From Alphaproteobacteria bacterium (GTDB lineage Bacteria; Pseudomonadota; Alphaproteobacteria; UBA8366; GCA-2717185): 33,512 bases of DNA. The first letter of the stretch is position 1. Each line of letters opens with the position of its first letter. Both the position numbers and the translations under genes were made by a program. The stretch lies in assembly GCA_021774435.1 (NCBI GenBank), contig JAJFJB010000338.1, forward strand, positions 1 to 33,512, in the 5' to 3' direction. Below the pieces are notes generated by a model. It was not told the DNA's origin and did not search any database. It was given only the letters and a program-made list of their open reading frames with translations. Below, in pieces: positions 26,047-33,512 of this stretch.

Positions 26047-26784
26047 TTATCTCAGGCAGCGTTCCCACATGACGAAGAGCTTCGCCCACGCCTCTTCTGC
26101 CGCTACGGGCGCATAGACCTGACGTTCGGCGAATTGGAAGCCGTGCTCGGTGCCGGCGAAGACTTCGATCTCGCTGTCGGTGCCGGCTTTCGCCAGTGCC
26201 GCCTTCAAGTCCGGGATAACGTGGTCGGGCACATGGGCATCGGTTTCGGCAAACGCGTAGTACAATTCGCCCTGAACCTGATCCAGCAGCAGATGCGGCG
26301 AATCTTCCTCTTCGGTCACGACCCCGACGCCATACATCGACGCCGATGCGGCGAAGCGGGTGGGAAACCGGGCCGCCACGGTGGTGATGTACTGGCCGCT
26401 CATGCAGTGCCCGACACAGCCGACCGGACCCGGCGCGCACTTATCCTGCGCATCCAGGAAACCGAGGATACCCGCCGTGTCATCCGCAACGTCGGCGTTA
26501 TTGATGTGCCGCATTGCCGCCATGACGACAGCGGACATTTTATCGGAGCGGCGCGGCAGATCGAAGCGGATCGTGCCAAGGCGGTAATACATGTCAGGCA
26601 GGACGCAGAAATAGCCCTGCTTCGCGATGCGGCGGGCCATATTGCAGAGTTCCTCGCGAAAACCCGGCGCATCCATATAGAAGATGATCCCCGGGAAACG
26701 GCCTGGCTCATCGGGGCACGCCGCGAAGCCTGGCATACGGCCATATTTCGTGGTGATAACGACATCTTGTTCGATCAAAGCCAT
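26047..26784 (-). CDS. Dienelactone hydrolase family protein
   Basis: The 245-residue alpha/beta hydrolase has the Cys-Asp-His triad of dienelactone hydrolase: Cys127 in VGHCMSGQY, Asp182 in AETDAHVP and His214 in GTEHGFQF. Dienelactone hydrolases open lactones in chlorocatechol breakdown, but many relatives act on other esters. No other chlorocatechol gene is present, so the name is only a family label. The gene follows the alpha/beta hydrolase on the same strand by 41 bases, and the two probably form an operon. The length is normal. Confidence 0.9.
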   Translation of the reverse strand: MALIEQDVVITTKYGRMPGFAACPDEPGRFPGIIFYMDAPGFREELCNMARRIAKQGYFCVLPDMYYRLGTIRFDLPRRSDKMSAVVMAAMRHINNADVADDTAGILGFLDAQDKCAPGPVGCVGHCMSGQYITTVAARFPTRFAASASMYGVGVVTEEEDSPHLLLDQVQGELYYAFAETDAHVPDHVIPDLKAALAKAGTDSEIEVFAGTEHGFQFAERQVYAPVAAEEAWAKLFVMWERCLR

Positions 26785-26825
26785 AACGTCTCTTTTCCCT
26801 CAACTTTCTAATTTTATGCGCGCGC

Positions 26826-27776
26826 TCAACTCAAGCCGGCGAGGAACGGGTCCACGGCCTCGATAAAGCCGTGCGTGTTCTGCGAGTGCACGTTGTGCCC
26901 GCATTCCGGCACGGTCACTAATTTGCCTTGCGGCAAGGCCGCTTCGAAGCGCGCCGCCGCGTCCGGCGTCAGGATATTGGAAGTCTCGCCGCGAACCAGC
27001 AATACCGGAAAGTCAAAAGTCGCCGCATCCTCCAAGGAAATGTTGTCGCGGTTTTCCTTCTTATTCAGCGTTCCAGCCCGGCGCGGGTTGGAATCGCACT
27101 TGCTGACAAACTTACCGTCTTCGCGTTGGATCATATTGTATTTCACCGTGCGCTCGATGTGTTCACGGCTGCGGTAGGGATCGTATTTCCGCACGTTACG
27201 AACAAAGTGCTCCAAATCGTCGAATTCCTCATTCTCCCTAACAAAGGCAGAGATTGCCTGGCGCCCCTTATCTGAAATTTCAGGCCCAACATCGACGATC
27301 ACCAGGCCGCGCAACAGTGACGGGTTCCGCTTGGCAAGAAGCATTGAATTACGGCCGCCCATGGAATGCGCCATCATGATCGGTTTGTTCAAACCCATTG
27401 CCTGAATGAAGGCTTCCGCGTCTTCAGACATGGTGTAATTGGAATAATCCCAACTGCGCGACCATTCGCTATCACCATGGCCTCGCTGGTCGAGTGCCAG
27501 GACGCGATAGCTCTCGGCGAGGTGCAAACTGACCAGATCCCAGGAATGCGCCGACTGATGCCCCCCGTGCAGCAGCACAATGGTTGGCGCGTCCGCCTTG
27601 CCCCACTCCAGAAAATGGAAGCGCTGGTGCCGCAAAACGATGTTGCAGGACCGATAGGGAATATCCGGATGATGGGGGATTGAAAGGTCCGCAGCACTGG
27701 CGAGCAAACTGGCAAACTCATCGGTTTGCGTCATATCGAGCGGATTGCTGGTTTCCGAAAACGCATTCAAGTGCAT
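26826..27776 (-). CDS. Alpha/beta fold hydrolase
   Basis: This 316-residue hydrolase has the HGGHQSAHSW oxyanion loop (residues 70-79), the nucleophile elbow AHSMGG with Ser138, and His294 in PECGHNVHSQN. At the usual acid position after strand 7 the sequence is RGETSNIL, with Asn267 where Asp is most common. The acid may have shifted, perhaps to Glu264. The ATG at 27776 has AAGGA six bases upstream; an ATG 14 codons later is less well supported. It is upstream of the dienelactone hydrolase gene in the same direction. Substrate is unknown; an ester, lactone or C-C bond is possible. Confidence 0.88.
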   Translation of the reverse strand: MHLNAFSETSNPLDMTQTDEFASLLASAADLSIPHHPDIPYRSCNIVLRHQRFHFLEWGKADAPTIVLLHGGHQSAHSWDLVSLHLAESYRVLALDQRGHGDSEWSRSWDYSNYTMSEDAEAFIQAMGLNKPIMMAHSMGGRNSMLLAKRNPSLLRGLVIVDVGPEISDKGRQAISAFVRENEEFDDLEHFVRNVRKYDPYRSREHIERTVKYNMIQREDGKFVSKCDSNPRRAGTLNKKENRDNISLEDAATFDFPVLLVRGETSNILTPDAAARFEAALPQGKLVTVPECGHNVHSQNTHGFIEAVDPFLAGLS

Positions 27777-27967
27777 TATAATTCCTTATATATCAGTCGT
27801 ATAACCTAGAATTCTAAGAAAAAAGTCGAAAGCCGGAAAGGTGCGGCGTAAAAAGGATAACCGAAGAGAGCAGCGCGGGCGACTACGAGAAGACAAGAAA
27901 TTTTTGGTGAAATTTGGGAATCCGTAAATTGCACTCTATATTACTGTTATTATCGAACGCCTCCGAA

Positions 27968-27982
27968 TCCAGTGATACTGGA
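27968..27982. promoter_or_regulatory. Short hairpin upstream of metallophosphoesterase
   Basis: TCCAGT-GAT-ACTGGA gives six base pairs with a three-base loop, 29 bases before the start at 28012. The 235-base divergent gap (27777-28011) is AT-rich and also holds the 10-base palindrome TAGAATTCTA at 27807-27816. Either could be an operator; there is no further support. Confidence 0.2.
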
Positions 27983-28011
27983 ACCGGCCCTTCCCCAAAT
28001 TGATGGAATTC

Positions 28012-28740
28012 ATGACTGATACGCTTCGTGTTGCACACTGTTCCGACATTCACCTGGATGGCGATGCCGCCGGGATGAATGGCGCCTCGGGAGATTATTA
28101 CCGTGAAGGATTTGCCCGCGTTCTTGCCGAGATCCGCGGCCACGATCCCGACCTGATGCTGATTGCAGGCGACCTTTTCGATTCCAACACGGCGACTGAC
28201 GGCACCATCAACTGGGCAATGGATATCCTTTCGGAGCAGCCGGTTCCCGTCGTGATGATCCCCGGAAATCACGACTGCCTCGAAGAAGGGTCTATCTACC
28301 ACCGCTATGACTTCAACCGAATTTCCAACGTGCAGATGCTCGCGACGGAAGTCGGTGCGATCGCCCGCGTCCCGGAGCTTGGCGTCGCGGTTTGGGGCAA
28401 GGGTATGGTCGAGCACGCCCCATCCTACAGCCCGCTCGGCGGTTGTCCGGAGCGGCCAGCGGATTGCCAGTGGTATTTCGGTATGGGGCACGGCATCTAT
28501 GTCCCGCATGGCGGCGAAACGCACCGGTCATCACCAATCCATATGCAGGAGATCGAGGACAGTCATTGCGACTATCTCGCGCTCGGTCATCATCACGCCG
28601 CCTTGGAACTATTGTCAGATAAAGCCTTCGCCGCCTATTGCGGCTCACCAACGGATACCATCGGCAAGGGCGCGACCTACATCGTCGTCGATCTGCAAAA
28701 AGACGCCGTACCGGAACTGACACTGCACGCGATCAGTTAA
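28012..28740 (+). CDS. Calcineurin-like metallophosphoesterase
   Basis: The 242-residue protein has all the motifs of the di-metal phosphoesterase fold: SDIHLD (Asp12, His14), IAGDLFDS (Asp54), PGNHDC (Asn86, His87) and, at the end, a GHHH cluster (His193, His195), with a further His160 in GMGHGIY. It hydrolyses a phosphomono- or diester; nucleases of the SbcD type and nucleotidases share this fold. No SbcC partner is adjacent. The start is uncertain: ATG at 28012 gives the usual short N-terminus, and an ATG at 28003 adds three residues. Its stop overlaps the convergent ilvA stop by eight bases. Confidence 0.88.
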   Translation: MTDTLRVAHCSDIHLDGDAAGMNGASGDYYREGFARVLAEIRGHDPDLMLIAGDLFDSNTATDGTINWAMDILSEQPVPVVMIPGNHDCLEEGSIYHRYDFNRISNVQMLATEVGAIARVPELGVAVWGKGMVEHAPSYSPLGGCPERPADCQWYFGMGHGIYVPHGGETHRSSPIHMQEIEDSHCDYLALGHHHAALELLSDKAFAAYCGSPTDTIGKGATYIVVDLQKDAVPELTLHAIS

Positions 28741-30334
28741 GAAACGCCTTGTAGACCGGATTATCGGTTTCGGACCAATGGTTATATCCGAGATCGCTCA
28801 GGAAATCCCGGAACTGCCGAAGATCCGATTTTGGAACCTGCATACCGCATAAAACCCGTCCAAATGCGGAGCCATGATTCCGGTAGTGGAACAGGCTGAT
28901 ATTCCATCGCTCGCCAATTTGATTCAGAAAATTCAGCAGCGCACCGGGACGTTCGGGAAACTGAAAGCGATAAACAACCTCGTCCATGAGGTTCTTCGGC
29001 CTGCCCCCGATCATGTAGCGAATATGCAGTTTTGCCGTATCATTGTCCGATAGGTCGGTGACCGCATAGCCACCTTCGCGAAACAACGCCAGAAGAGAGG
29101 CTTTCTCCTCCTGGCCGCCGCTCAGCTTGATGCCAACAAAAATCTGCGCTTCGGTTTCGTCGGCATAGCGGTAATTGAATTCAGTGACCGACCGCTTGCC
29201 TAAGATACCGCAGAATTTCCGAAAACTGCCGGGCCGTTCCGGAATCGTGACCGCGAACAGCGTCTCTCGGTTTTCGCCAATATCCGCGCGTTCCGAAATA
29301 TGGCGAAGACGGTCGAAATTGACATTCGCGCCACTATTGATCGCGACAAGTGTCTTGCCTTCCAGGCCATGCTCCGCGACGTATTTCTTGAGCCCTGCAA
29401 CAGCCAGGGCACCGGCGGGCTCCGCAATCAAGCGCGTATCGTCGAAAACATCCTTCACGGCGGCGCAGATTTCATCGACCGACGCCAAAATCATGTCGTC
29501 GACGAGCTGGCGGACGAGGCGGAAATTCTCCTTGCCCACCTGTGCGACGGCAACACCGTCAGCGAAGATCCCCACCTGGTTCAACTTGACCCGGCGATTG
29601 CTTTCCAACGACCGTGTCATCGACGCCGCGTCCTCCGGCTCGACGCCGATAACCTTGATCTCGGGCCGGACGGCCTTAACATATGCAGCGATCCCTGCGA
29701 TCAGGCCGCCGCCGCCGACAGGAACAAAAATCGCGTCGATATCCTCGGTGCATTGGCGCAGAATTTCCATCCCCACCGTCCCCTGCCCGGCAATGACATC
29801 GGGGTCATCGAAAGGATGCACGTAGGTCAGATTCTCCACCTCGGCGATTTCCATCGAGCGCGCATAGGCTTCCTGATAATCGTCGCCATGCAGCACGATC
29901 CTGGGCGACCAGTTGCCAACCGCCTCGACTTTAATTTCCGGTGTCGTCTCCGGCATCACGATGGTCACAGGAATGCCGAGCTTTTTTGCGGACAAAGCGA
30001 CGCCCTGCGCGTGATTGCCGGCCGAGGCCGCGATGACACCGCGCTCCTTCTCGGCATCGGAAAGATGCAGCATCTTGTTGTAGGCGCCGCGCAGCTTGAA
30101 CGAAAACACCGCCTGCAGGTCTTCCCGCTTGATCAAGACGTTGTTGTTCAGCCGCGCAGACAGGTTGGTTGCCACATCAAGCGGCGATTCCGACGCGACG
30201 TCATAGACACGCGCGTTCAGTATCTTGTTCAAATAATCTTTCGGCACAACGCGAAAAACCCCCGTTAAACGACCGATTTCAAGGCGGTTTTCCTGCGCAA
30301 TGAATATCGCCCTAGCTTCGTCGACGCAGGACAT
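28733..30334 (-). CDS. ilvA: Threonine ammonia-lyase, biosynthetic type
   Basis: IlvA turns threonine into 2-oxobutanoate and ammonia, the first step of isoleucine synthesis. The PLP lysine is Lys80 in VFSFKLRGAYN, SAGNHAQGVA contacts the substrate, and the phosphate loop is VPVGGGGLIAG. Two ACT-like regulatory domains follow in the last third (FAVTIPERPGSFRKF and YRFQFPERPGALLNF). This is the architecture of the E. coli IlvA that isoleucine inhibits. I chose the ATG at 30334 (533 residues). A GTG near 30250 would match the E. coli length better, and a GTG at 30364 would add ten residues. Confidence 0.95.
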   Translation of the reverse strand: MSCVDEARAIFIAQENRLEIGRLTGVFRVVPKDYLNKILNARVYDVASESPLDVATNLSARLNNNVLIKREDLQAVFSFKLRGAYNKMLHLSDAEKERGVIAASAGNHAQGVALSAKKLGIPVTIVMPETTPEIKVEAVGNWSPRIVLHGDDYQEAYARSMEIAEVENLTYVHPFDDPDVIAGQGTVGMEILRQCTEDIDAIFVPVGGGGLIAGIAAYVKAVRPEIKVIGVEPEDAASMTRSLESNRRVKLNQVGIFADGVAVAQVGKENFRLVRQLVDDMILASVDEICAAVKDVFDDTRLIAEPAGALAVAGLKKYVAEHGLEGKTLVAINSGANVNFDRLRHISERADIGENRETLFAVTIPERPGSFRKFCGILGKRSVTEFNYRYADETEAQIFVGIKLSGGQEEKASLLALFREGGYAVTDLSDNDTAKLHIRYMIGGRPKNLMDEVVYRFQFPERPGALLNFLNQIGERWNISLFHYRNHGSAFGRVLCGMQVPKSDLRQFRDFLSDLGYNHWSETDNPVYKAFLN

Positions 30335-30542
30335 AACAAGGTTCCGTCGCTTTCTCCAGCCCACAGACCGCTTTAGCGTTGATTTGTTGCGTGGGACTTT
30401 TCAACGAATACGTGCCGGCGCAGCCCCAAGACGATCCCGCTGGCGTCGGCGCATGCCCTGGCGTAGATACATTGCCGGCACCACGCCGCCGCCAGAAACC
30501 CAACGCAACGTCTCCCCGAATAAAGAGAGCAGACGAGACAGT

Positions 30543-31451
30543 ATGTCCGCTGAAACCACGCCAGACCGCGGCAATATCCGCGCCTACCTCGTGCTCACCA
30601 CCGCCGCGCTTTGCTGGGCGGCGAATGCAGTGTTCGGGCGGCTGGCGGTCGGTGAGATATCGCCTTTGTTGCTTGTCTCATTCCGCTGGCTCGGTGTGCT
30701 CCTGCTGCTTTGCGTTTTTGCTCGCCGCTACTTCCTCCAGGATCTTCCGGTGTTGCGCACCAGATGGCGGTTCGTCTGCACCATGGGCGCCCTTGGCTTT
30801 GCGATGTTCAATGCGCTCTTCTATCTCGCAGCGCACACAACAACCGCAATCAATCTTGGTATTTTGCAAGGCGCGGTACCAATCTTCGTCATCATCGGCA
30901 TGTTTGCCGTCTACCGGACACAGGTAACCAAGATCCAACTCGCCGGCGTTCTGGTCACGATTATCGGTATCATCATTGTCGGTTCCGGCGGCAGCCTGAC
31001 CCGTCTGGCTGCACTGCGGTTCAATGCGGGCGATCTGCTGATGCTGGCTGCCTGCGCGCTCTATGCCGGCTACACTGTGGGGCTGCGCCGCCGGCCTGCC
31101 GTATCGTCATTGGGCTTGTTCACCGCGATGGTCGCCGCCGCATTCCTTGCCACACTGCCGCTCGTCAGCATTGAAGCCATGCTCGGGCAACTCCAATGGC
31201 CGAGCCCGAAAGGCTGGGCCCTTATCGCGATGATCACCCTGTTCCCTTCCTTCCTGGCGCAAATTTGTTTCCTGCAAGGGGTTACGTTGATCGGTCCGAA
31301 CCGGGCCGGAGTCTTCGTGAACCTGGTGCCCGTGTTTGCGTCCATTCTGGCCGTTATATTCCTGCAAGAAGCGTTCGAATATTTTCACGCCGCTGCGCTG
31401 ATCTTCGTGCTTGGCGGCATTTGGCTCTCGGAGCGCGGCAAGGCGGAATAA
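30543..31451 (+). CDS. DMT superfamily (EamA) transporter
   Basis: The 302-residue membrane protein has about ten hydrophobic segments in two homologous EamA halves: the first from AYLVLTTAALCWAANAVFGR near residue 14, the second from NAGDLLMLAACALYAGYTVG near 163. FVNLVPVFASILAVIFLQE near 260 is the typical end-of-domain motif. Such proteins export metabolites such as amino acids, or import others. It starts at ATG 30543 with only a weak ribosome binding site. The 208-base gap to divergent ilvA holds no clear promoter. Proximity to ilvA hints at amino-acid export but does not prove it. Confidence 0.92.
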   Translation: MSAETTPDRGNIRAYLVLTTAALCWAANAVFGRLAVGEISPLLLVSFRWLGVLLLLCVFARRYFLQDLPVLRTRWRFVCTMGALGFAMFNALFYLAAHTTTAINLGILQGAVPIFVIIGMFAVYRTQVTKIQLAGVLVTIIGIIIVGSGGSLTRLAALRFNAGDLLMLAACALYAGYTVGLRRRPAVSSLGLFTAMVAAAFLATLPLVSIEAMLGQLQWPSPKGWALIAMITLFPSFLAQICFLQGVTLIGPNRAGVFVNLVPVFASILAVIFLQEAFEYFHAAALIFVLGGIWLSERGKAE

Positions 31452-31459
31452 CCCGTCCC

Positions 31460-31475
31460 GCAATAATTCTTGCGT
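31460..31475 (+). terminator. Weak hairpin after the EamA transporter
   Basis: CGCAA-TAATTC-TTGCG is followed by TCCTTTT. The stem has only five pairs, so termination would be weak. It lies 9 bases after the transporter stop and 60 bases before arsI. Confidence 0.3.
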
Positions 31476-31534
31476 CCTTTTCGGAGATCATTCGTCAAAC
31501 AAGTCAGAAACGACAAATTTGATGGAGAATTACG

Positions 31535-31954
31535 ATGCGACTGCAACTCGCCTTGAATGTAGACGAGCTTGAAACAGCAATGGATCATTACACCAAGATG
31601 TTCGGTGTGCCGCCGCACAAGATACGCGACGGCTACGCGAACTATTCAATCGAGGAGCCACCTTTGAAACTCGTCCTGTTCGAAAAGCCCGGCGCGGCGG
31701 AAAAACTAAACCATATCGGCGTCGAAATGTTCGATCATGCGGATATCGATGAAACAGCAGCACGGTTCGAAGAAGCTAATATCCTGGGTTCAGTTCAAAA
31801 AAGTACCGTGTGCTGCCATGCCGACCAGGACAAGGTATGGACCAAACAGGCGCAGGGCCTGCGGTGGGAATGGTACGTCATCAACGACGATCAACCAGGC
31901 CGCGAAGGGTCAAATACCAACTGTTGTGCGCAACCTGTGAAAACGGCAAGCTAA
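31535..31954 (+). CDS. arsI: ArsI/CadI family VOC metalloenzyme (organoarsenical C-As lyase-like)
   Basis: This 139-residue vicinal-oxygen-chelate protein matches the ArsI/CadI family: LQLALNVDELETAMDHYTKM, GYANYSIEEPPLKLVL and NHIGVE are typical. The iron ligands expected from ArsI are Gln4, His60 and Glu112. The vicinal pair Cys93-Cys94 in STVCCHADQDKVW is where ArsI binds trivalent methylarsenicals. ArsI uses oxygen to break the C-As bond; CadI members bind cadmium. A further pair, Cys130-Cys131, lies in the tail NCCAQPVKTAS. GGAG lies about eight bases before the ATG. The sigma factor begins 26 bases downstream. No arsR, arsB, arsP or arsM is in the window. Confidence 0.9.
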   Translation: MRLQLALNVDELETAMDHYTKMFGVPPHKIRDGYANYSIEEPPLKLVLFEKPGAAEKLNHIGVEMFDHADIDETAARFEEANILGSVQKSTVCCHADQDKVWTKQAQGLRWEWYVINDDQPGREGSNTNCCAQPVKTAS

Positions 31955-31980
31955 GCACGTGACCAACTGAAAAATCTGTC

Positions 31981-32613
31981 ATGACAGAAATTGCGTGGCA
32001 CGAGTTCGAGAAGAAATTGCGTTCGTTTGTGCGGCGTCGCATTGACGACGGTCGCGCAGACGACGTCGTTAGCGATATTCTTCTTCGCCTAGTGCAATCG
32101 CGCCAGAAACTCGAAACGGCCAGAAACCCAATGGCCTGGGTGTACAGTGTCGCTACCAACGTCATTATTGATCATCACCGCAAATTCGCGCGTGAGAACG
32201 CCGCCATGTCCGCCGCAGCACAGGAGGACCAACCGATTGCCGTTGCGATCCCGGACGATCCGTCAGATGCTGCGGAGCTTGCTCAATGTTTGTTGCCCAT
32301 GATCAAAGATTTGCCGGAAGCCTATGGCGAAGCCCTGCTCTTGACGGAGATCGAAGGCCTTAGCCAAGCGGCCGCCGCGGCGAAGCTCGGCCTGTCCGAT
32401 TCCGGTATGAAAAGCCGTGTCCAGCGGGCACGGAAGCAACTGAAATCGATGCTGCTACGATGCTGCGCCATCGACTTCGACAGTCGTGGCAATGTTCTTG
32501 ATTATCGCCAGAAACATGCAGTGGTAGCGACGAAAAAGCCTCAGAGTGCGGCCAGTAATGTGTCGGGAGAAGACACAAGTTGCTGCGCACCCGCGGTACG
32601 CAATTCCTCGTGA
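31981..32613 (+). CDS. sigZ: ECF RNA polymerase sigma factor, SigZ type, with Cys-Cys C-terminal tail
   Basis: The 210-residue protein has region 2 at about residues 10-72 (DDVVSDILLRLVQ, AWVYSVATNVIIDHHRKFAR) and region 4 at about 105-158 (DLPEAYGEALLLTEIEGLSQ, SGMKSRVQRARKQLKS). After region 4 comes RCCAIDFDSRGNVLDY (Cys161, Cys162), typical of SigZ-like factors. A ~35-residue extension ends in SCCAPAVRNSS (Cys201, Cys202). No anti-sigma gene is adjacent. The last 73 bases overlap the convergent HAD gene. It follows arsI by 26 bases and probably shares its transcript. By analogy with CorE-type sigma factors, whose Cys-rich tail senses metal, it may sense a metal or metalloid directly. Confidence 0.92.
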   Translation: MTEIAWHEFEKKLRSFVRRRIDDGRADDVVSDILLRLVQSRQKLETARNPMAWVYSVATNVIIDHHRKFARENAAMSAAAQEDQPIAVAIPDDPSDAAELAQCLLPMIKDLPEAYGEALLLTEIEGLSQAAAAAKLGLSDSGMKSRVQRARKQLKSMLLRCCAIDFDSRGNVLDYRQKHAVVATKKPQSAASNVSGEDTSCCAPAVRNSS

Positions 32614-33176
32614 CTCCCATAACCGTATAGGACACCGATCCCGGTCAAGCCATTGTTTTGCGCGCCGATCATATCGTGCTTGCGGTCACCGATCATCACG
32701 GCGGTGCCTGTCTCGGTTTCCGTGCGTTCGATGGCGTAGGCCAAGAGGTCGGATTTATCGACTCGCGTGCCATCGAGCTCGGACCCGAAAACCGTGTCGA
32801 AATAACTATCGAGACCGAAGTGGCGCACGATCCTTTCCGCATAAACATGTGGCTTGCTGGTAGCGACAAACAAGCGGTCTCCCGCCGCCTGCAGTTCGCT
32901 CAGAACTTCCGGGATGCCGTCATAGAGGGTATTTTCATACAGGCCCGTCTCGGTGAAACGCTCCCGGTATAGCGCCACGGCCTTCCCTGCCGAAACCTCA
33001 TCACCGTCCAGCAATTCGACAAAACTGGCCTGCAGCGGCGGTCCAATACACCACAGCAATTCATCTGTCGTTGGCACTATCGCCCCCAACGACTCAAGGG
33101 CGTATTGGATGCAACGGGTAATGCCGTCTTTCGGGTCGGTCAGCGTCCCGTCGAGATCGAAAAAGATCGTGCGCAT
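32541..33176 (-). CDS. HAD family hydrolase, phosphoglycolate phosphatase-like
   Basis: The 211-residue phosphatase has the HAD motifs in order: FFDLDGTLTD (Asp7 nucleophile, Asp9 acid), FVATSKPHVY (motif II), a Lys in GTRVDKSDLL (motif III) and MIGDRKHDMIGA (motif IV). An alpha-helical cap lies at about residues 15-80. This is the Gph/5'-nucleotidase-like subgroup; phosphoglycolate is a likely but unproven substrate. Its ATG lies six bases after the stop of the hydantoinase gene, so the two are co-transcribed; AAAAGGG within the end of that gene may be its ribosome binding site. Its 3' end overlaps the sigma factor tail by 73 bases. Confidence 0.92.
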   Translation of the reverse strand: MRTIFFDLDGTLTDPKDGITRCIQYALESLGAIVPTTDELLWCIGPPLQASFVELLDGDEVSAGKAVALYRERFTETGLYENTLYDGIPEVLSELQAAGDRLFVATSKPHVYAERIVRHFGLDSYFDTVFGSELDGTRVDKSDLLAYAIERTETETGTAVMIGDRKHDMIGAQNNGLTGIGVLYGYGSHEELRTAGAQQLVSSPDTLLAAL

Positions 33177-33182
33177 TTTCGG

Positions 33183-33512
33183 TCAGCCCTTTTCGCCGTT
33201 GGTCAACCGGCCTTCGCGCGAATCCCGGTCTCGAGCCTCGGTATTGCGCGATCCGGGGTCGCCAAACCCGCCGCCGCCCGGCGTCGCGATGCGCAAAGCC
33301 GCGCCGCGCGGCAACGGCTCCTCTTGCACCGCGGACGGCAATTCACGCGCATCATCCGTCTCCGGATCGCGCATGAAAAGGCCAACCGCGCCATCGCTTC
33401 CGCCTTCCATACCAGGGGCTGCCACATCCTGGCGTTCACCGCTCAGGCTGACGGTAACGTCATCGCCCAGTATACGATAATCACGGACGATACCGTCGCC
33501 ACCGCGAAACTG
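33183..33512 (-). CDS. Hydantoinase B/oxoprolinase family protein, C-terminus only
   Basis: The frame is open to the right edge and gives the last 109 residues. QFRGGDGIVRDYRILGDDVT, then GMEGGSDGAVG and the end ALRIATPGGGGFGDP are typical of the C-terminal part of HyuB, the ATP-dependent hydantoinase or oxoprolinase B subunit. These enzymes open five-membered cyclic amides. The A subunit and the rest of this gene must lie to the right of the window. The HAD phosphatase starts six bases downstream. Confidence 0.9.
   Translation of the reverse strand, partial: QFRGGDGIVRDYRILGDDVTVSLSGERQDVAAPGMEGGSDGAVGLFMRDPETDDARELPSAVQEEPLPRGAALRIATPGGGGFGDPGSRNTEARDRDSREGRLTNGEKG

Noticed and set aside
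25892-26440. Minus-strand open frame running from the dienelactone hydrolase into the AT-rich gap
   Set aside because: The first two thirds are an out-of-frame copy of the hydrolase coding sequence and the remainder changes composition abruptly. There is no motif or ribosome binding site.
29300-30268. Plus-strand open frame (322 codons) inside ilvA
   Set aside because: It is antisense to a textbook IlvA and has shadow-like composition.
1-33512. tRNA, rRNA, CRISPR arrays, insertion sequences, toxin-antitoxin pairs or phage genes
   Set aside because: I looked for cloverleaf ends, regularly spaced repeats, transposase motifs and small paired genes by eye and found none. A tRNA or covariance-model scan was not possible.

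Overview
The window is a gene-dense, GC-rich bacterial chromosome segment with about 29 protein genes and no RNA genes, CRISPR array, insertion sequence or phage gene that I can see. The protein types (TauD, CaiB/BaiF, M81/MlrC, luciferase-like oxidoreductases, a ParA gene next to a SPOR gene, EamA and DHA2 transporters) and a twin palindrome of the alphaproteobacterial intergenic type point to an alphaproteobacterium, probably close to Rhodospirillales. That placement is inference, not a search result.

Layout. 1-7126: a luciferase-like flavin enzyme cut by the left edge, an amidase, a GMC oxidoreductase, a TPR protein with a C-terminal 2OG-Fe(II) oxygenase-type domain, and a second luciferase-like enzyme. 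7381-11121: a GNAT acetyltransferase and a KefB/C-like antiporter in one operon, then a DHA2-type efflux pump. 11337-14830: a tight operon of two D-2-hydroxyacid dehydrogenases and an amidase. 14818-20442: a divergent catabolic block. On the minus strand it has a crotonase and a short citrate-synthase-like lyase. On the plus strand it has a D-aminoacylase-like amidohydrolase, a TauD-type dioxygenase and a CaiB/BaiF CoA-transferase. 20439-23614: a minus-strand set of MlrC-like M81 protein, a zinc-independent quinone oxidoreductase broken by a frameshift in a nine-base homopolymer, and a cysteine-dioxygenase-like cupin. 23755-25752: ParA followed by a SPOR membrane protein. 26047-31451: a dienelactone hydrolase and an alpha/beta hydrolase, a metallophosphoesterase, IlvA and an EamA exporter. 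31535-33512: an ArsI/CadI-type metalloenzyme, a SigZ-type ECF sigma factor, a HAD phosphatase and the end of a hydantoinase B subunit.

How they fit. Most of the window is small-molecule catabolism: hydrolases release acids, dehydrogenases and oxygenases oxidise them, and a CoA-transferase, a hydratase and a lyase could carry a CoA-linked breakdown. The substrate cannot be read from the sequence. Apart from the sigma factor there is no recognisable transcription regulator.

The most interesting signal is the arsI-sigZ pair. Both proteins, of unrelated fold, carry an internal vicinal Cys pair and end in almost the same 11-residue Cys-Cys tail at the same distance from the C-terminus. No anti-sigma gene is present. 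This suggests a metalloid-responsive module in which the sigma factor senses the metal itself.
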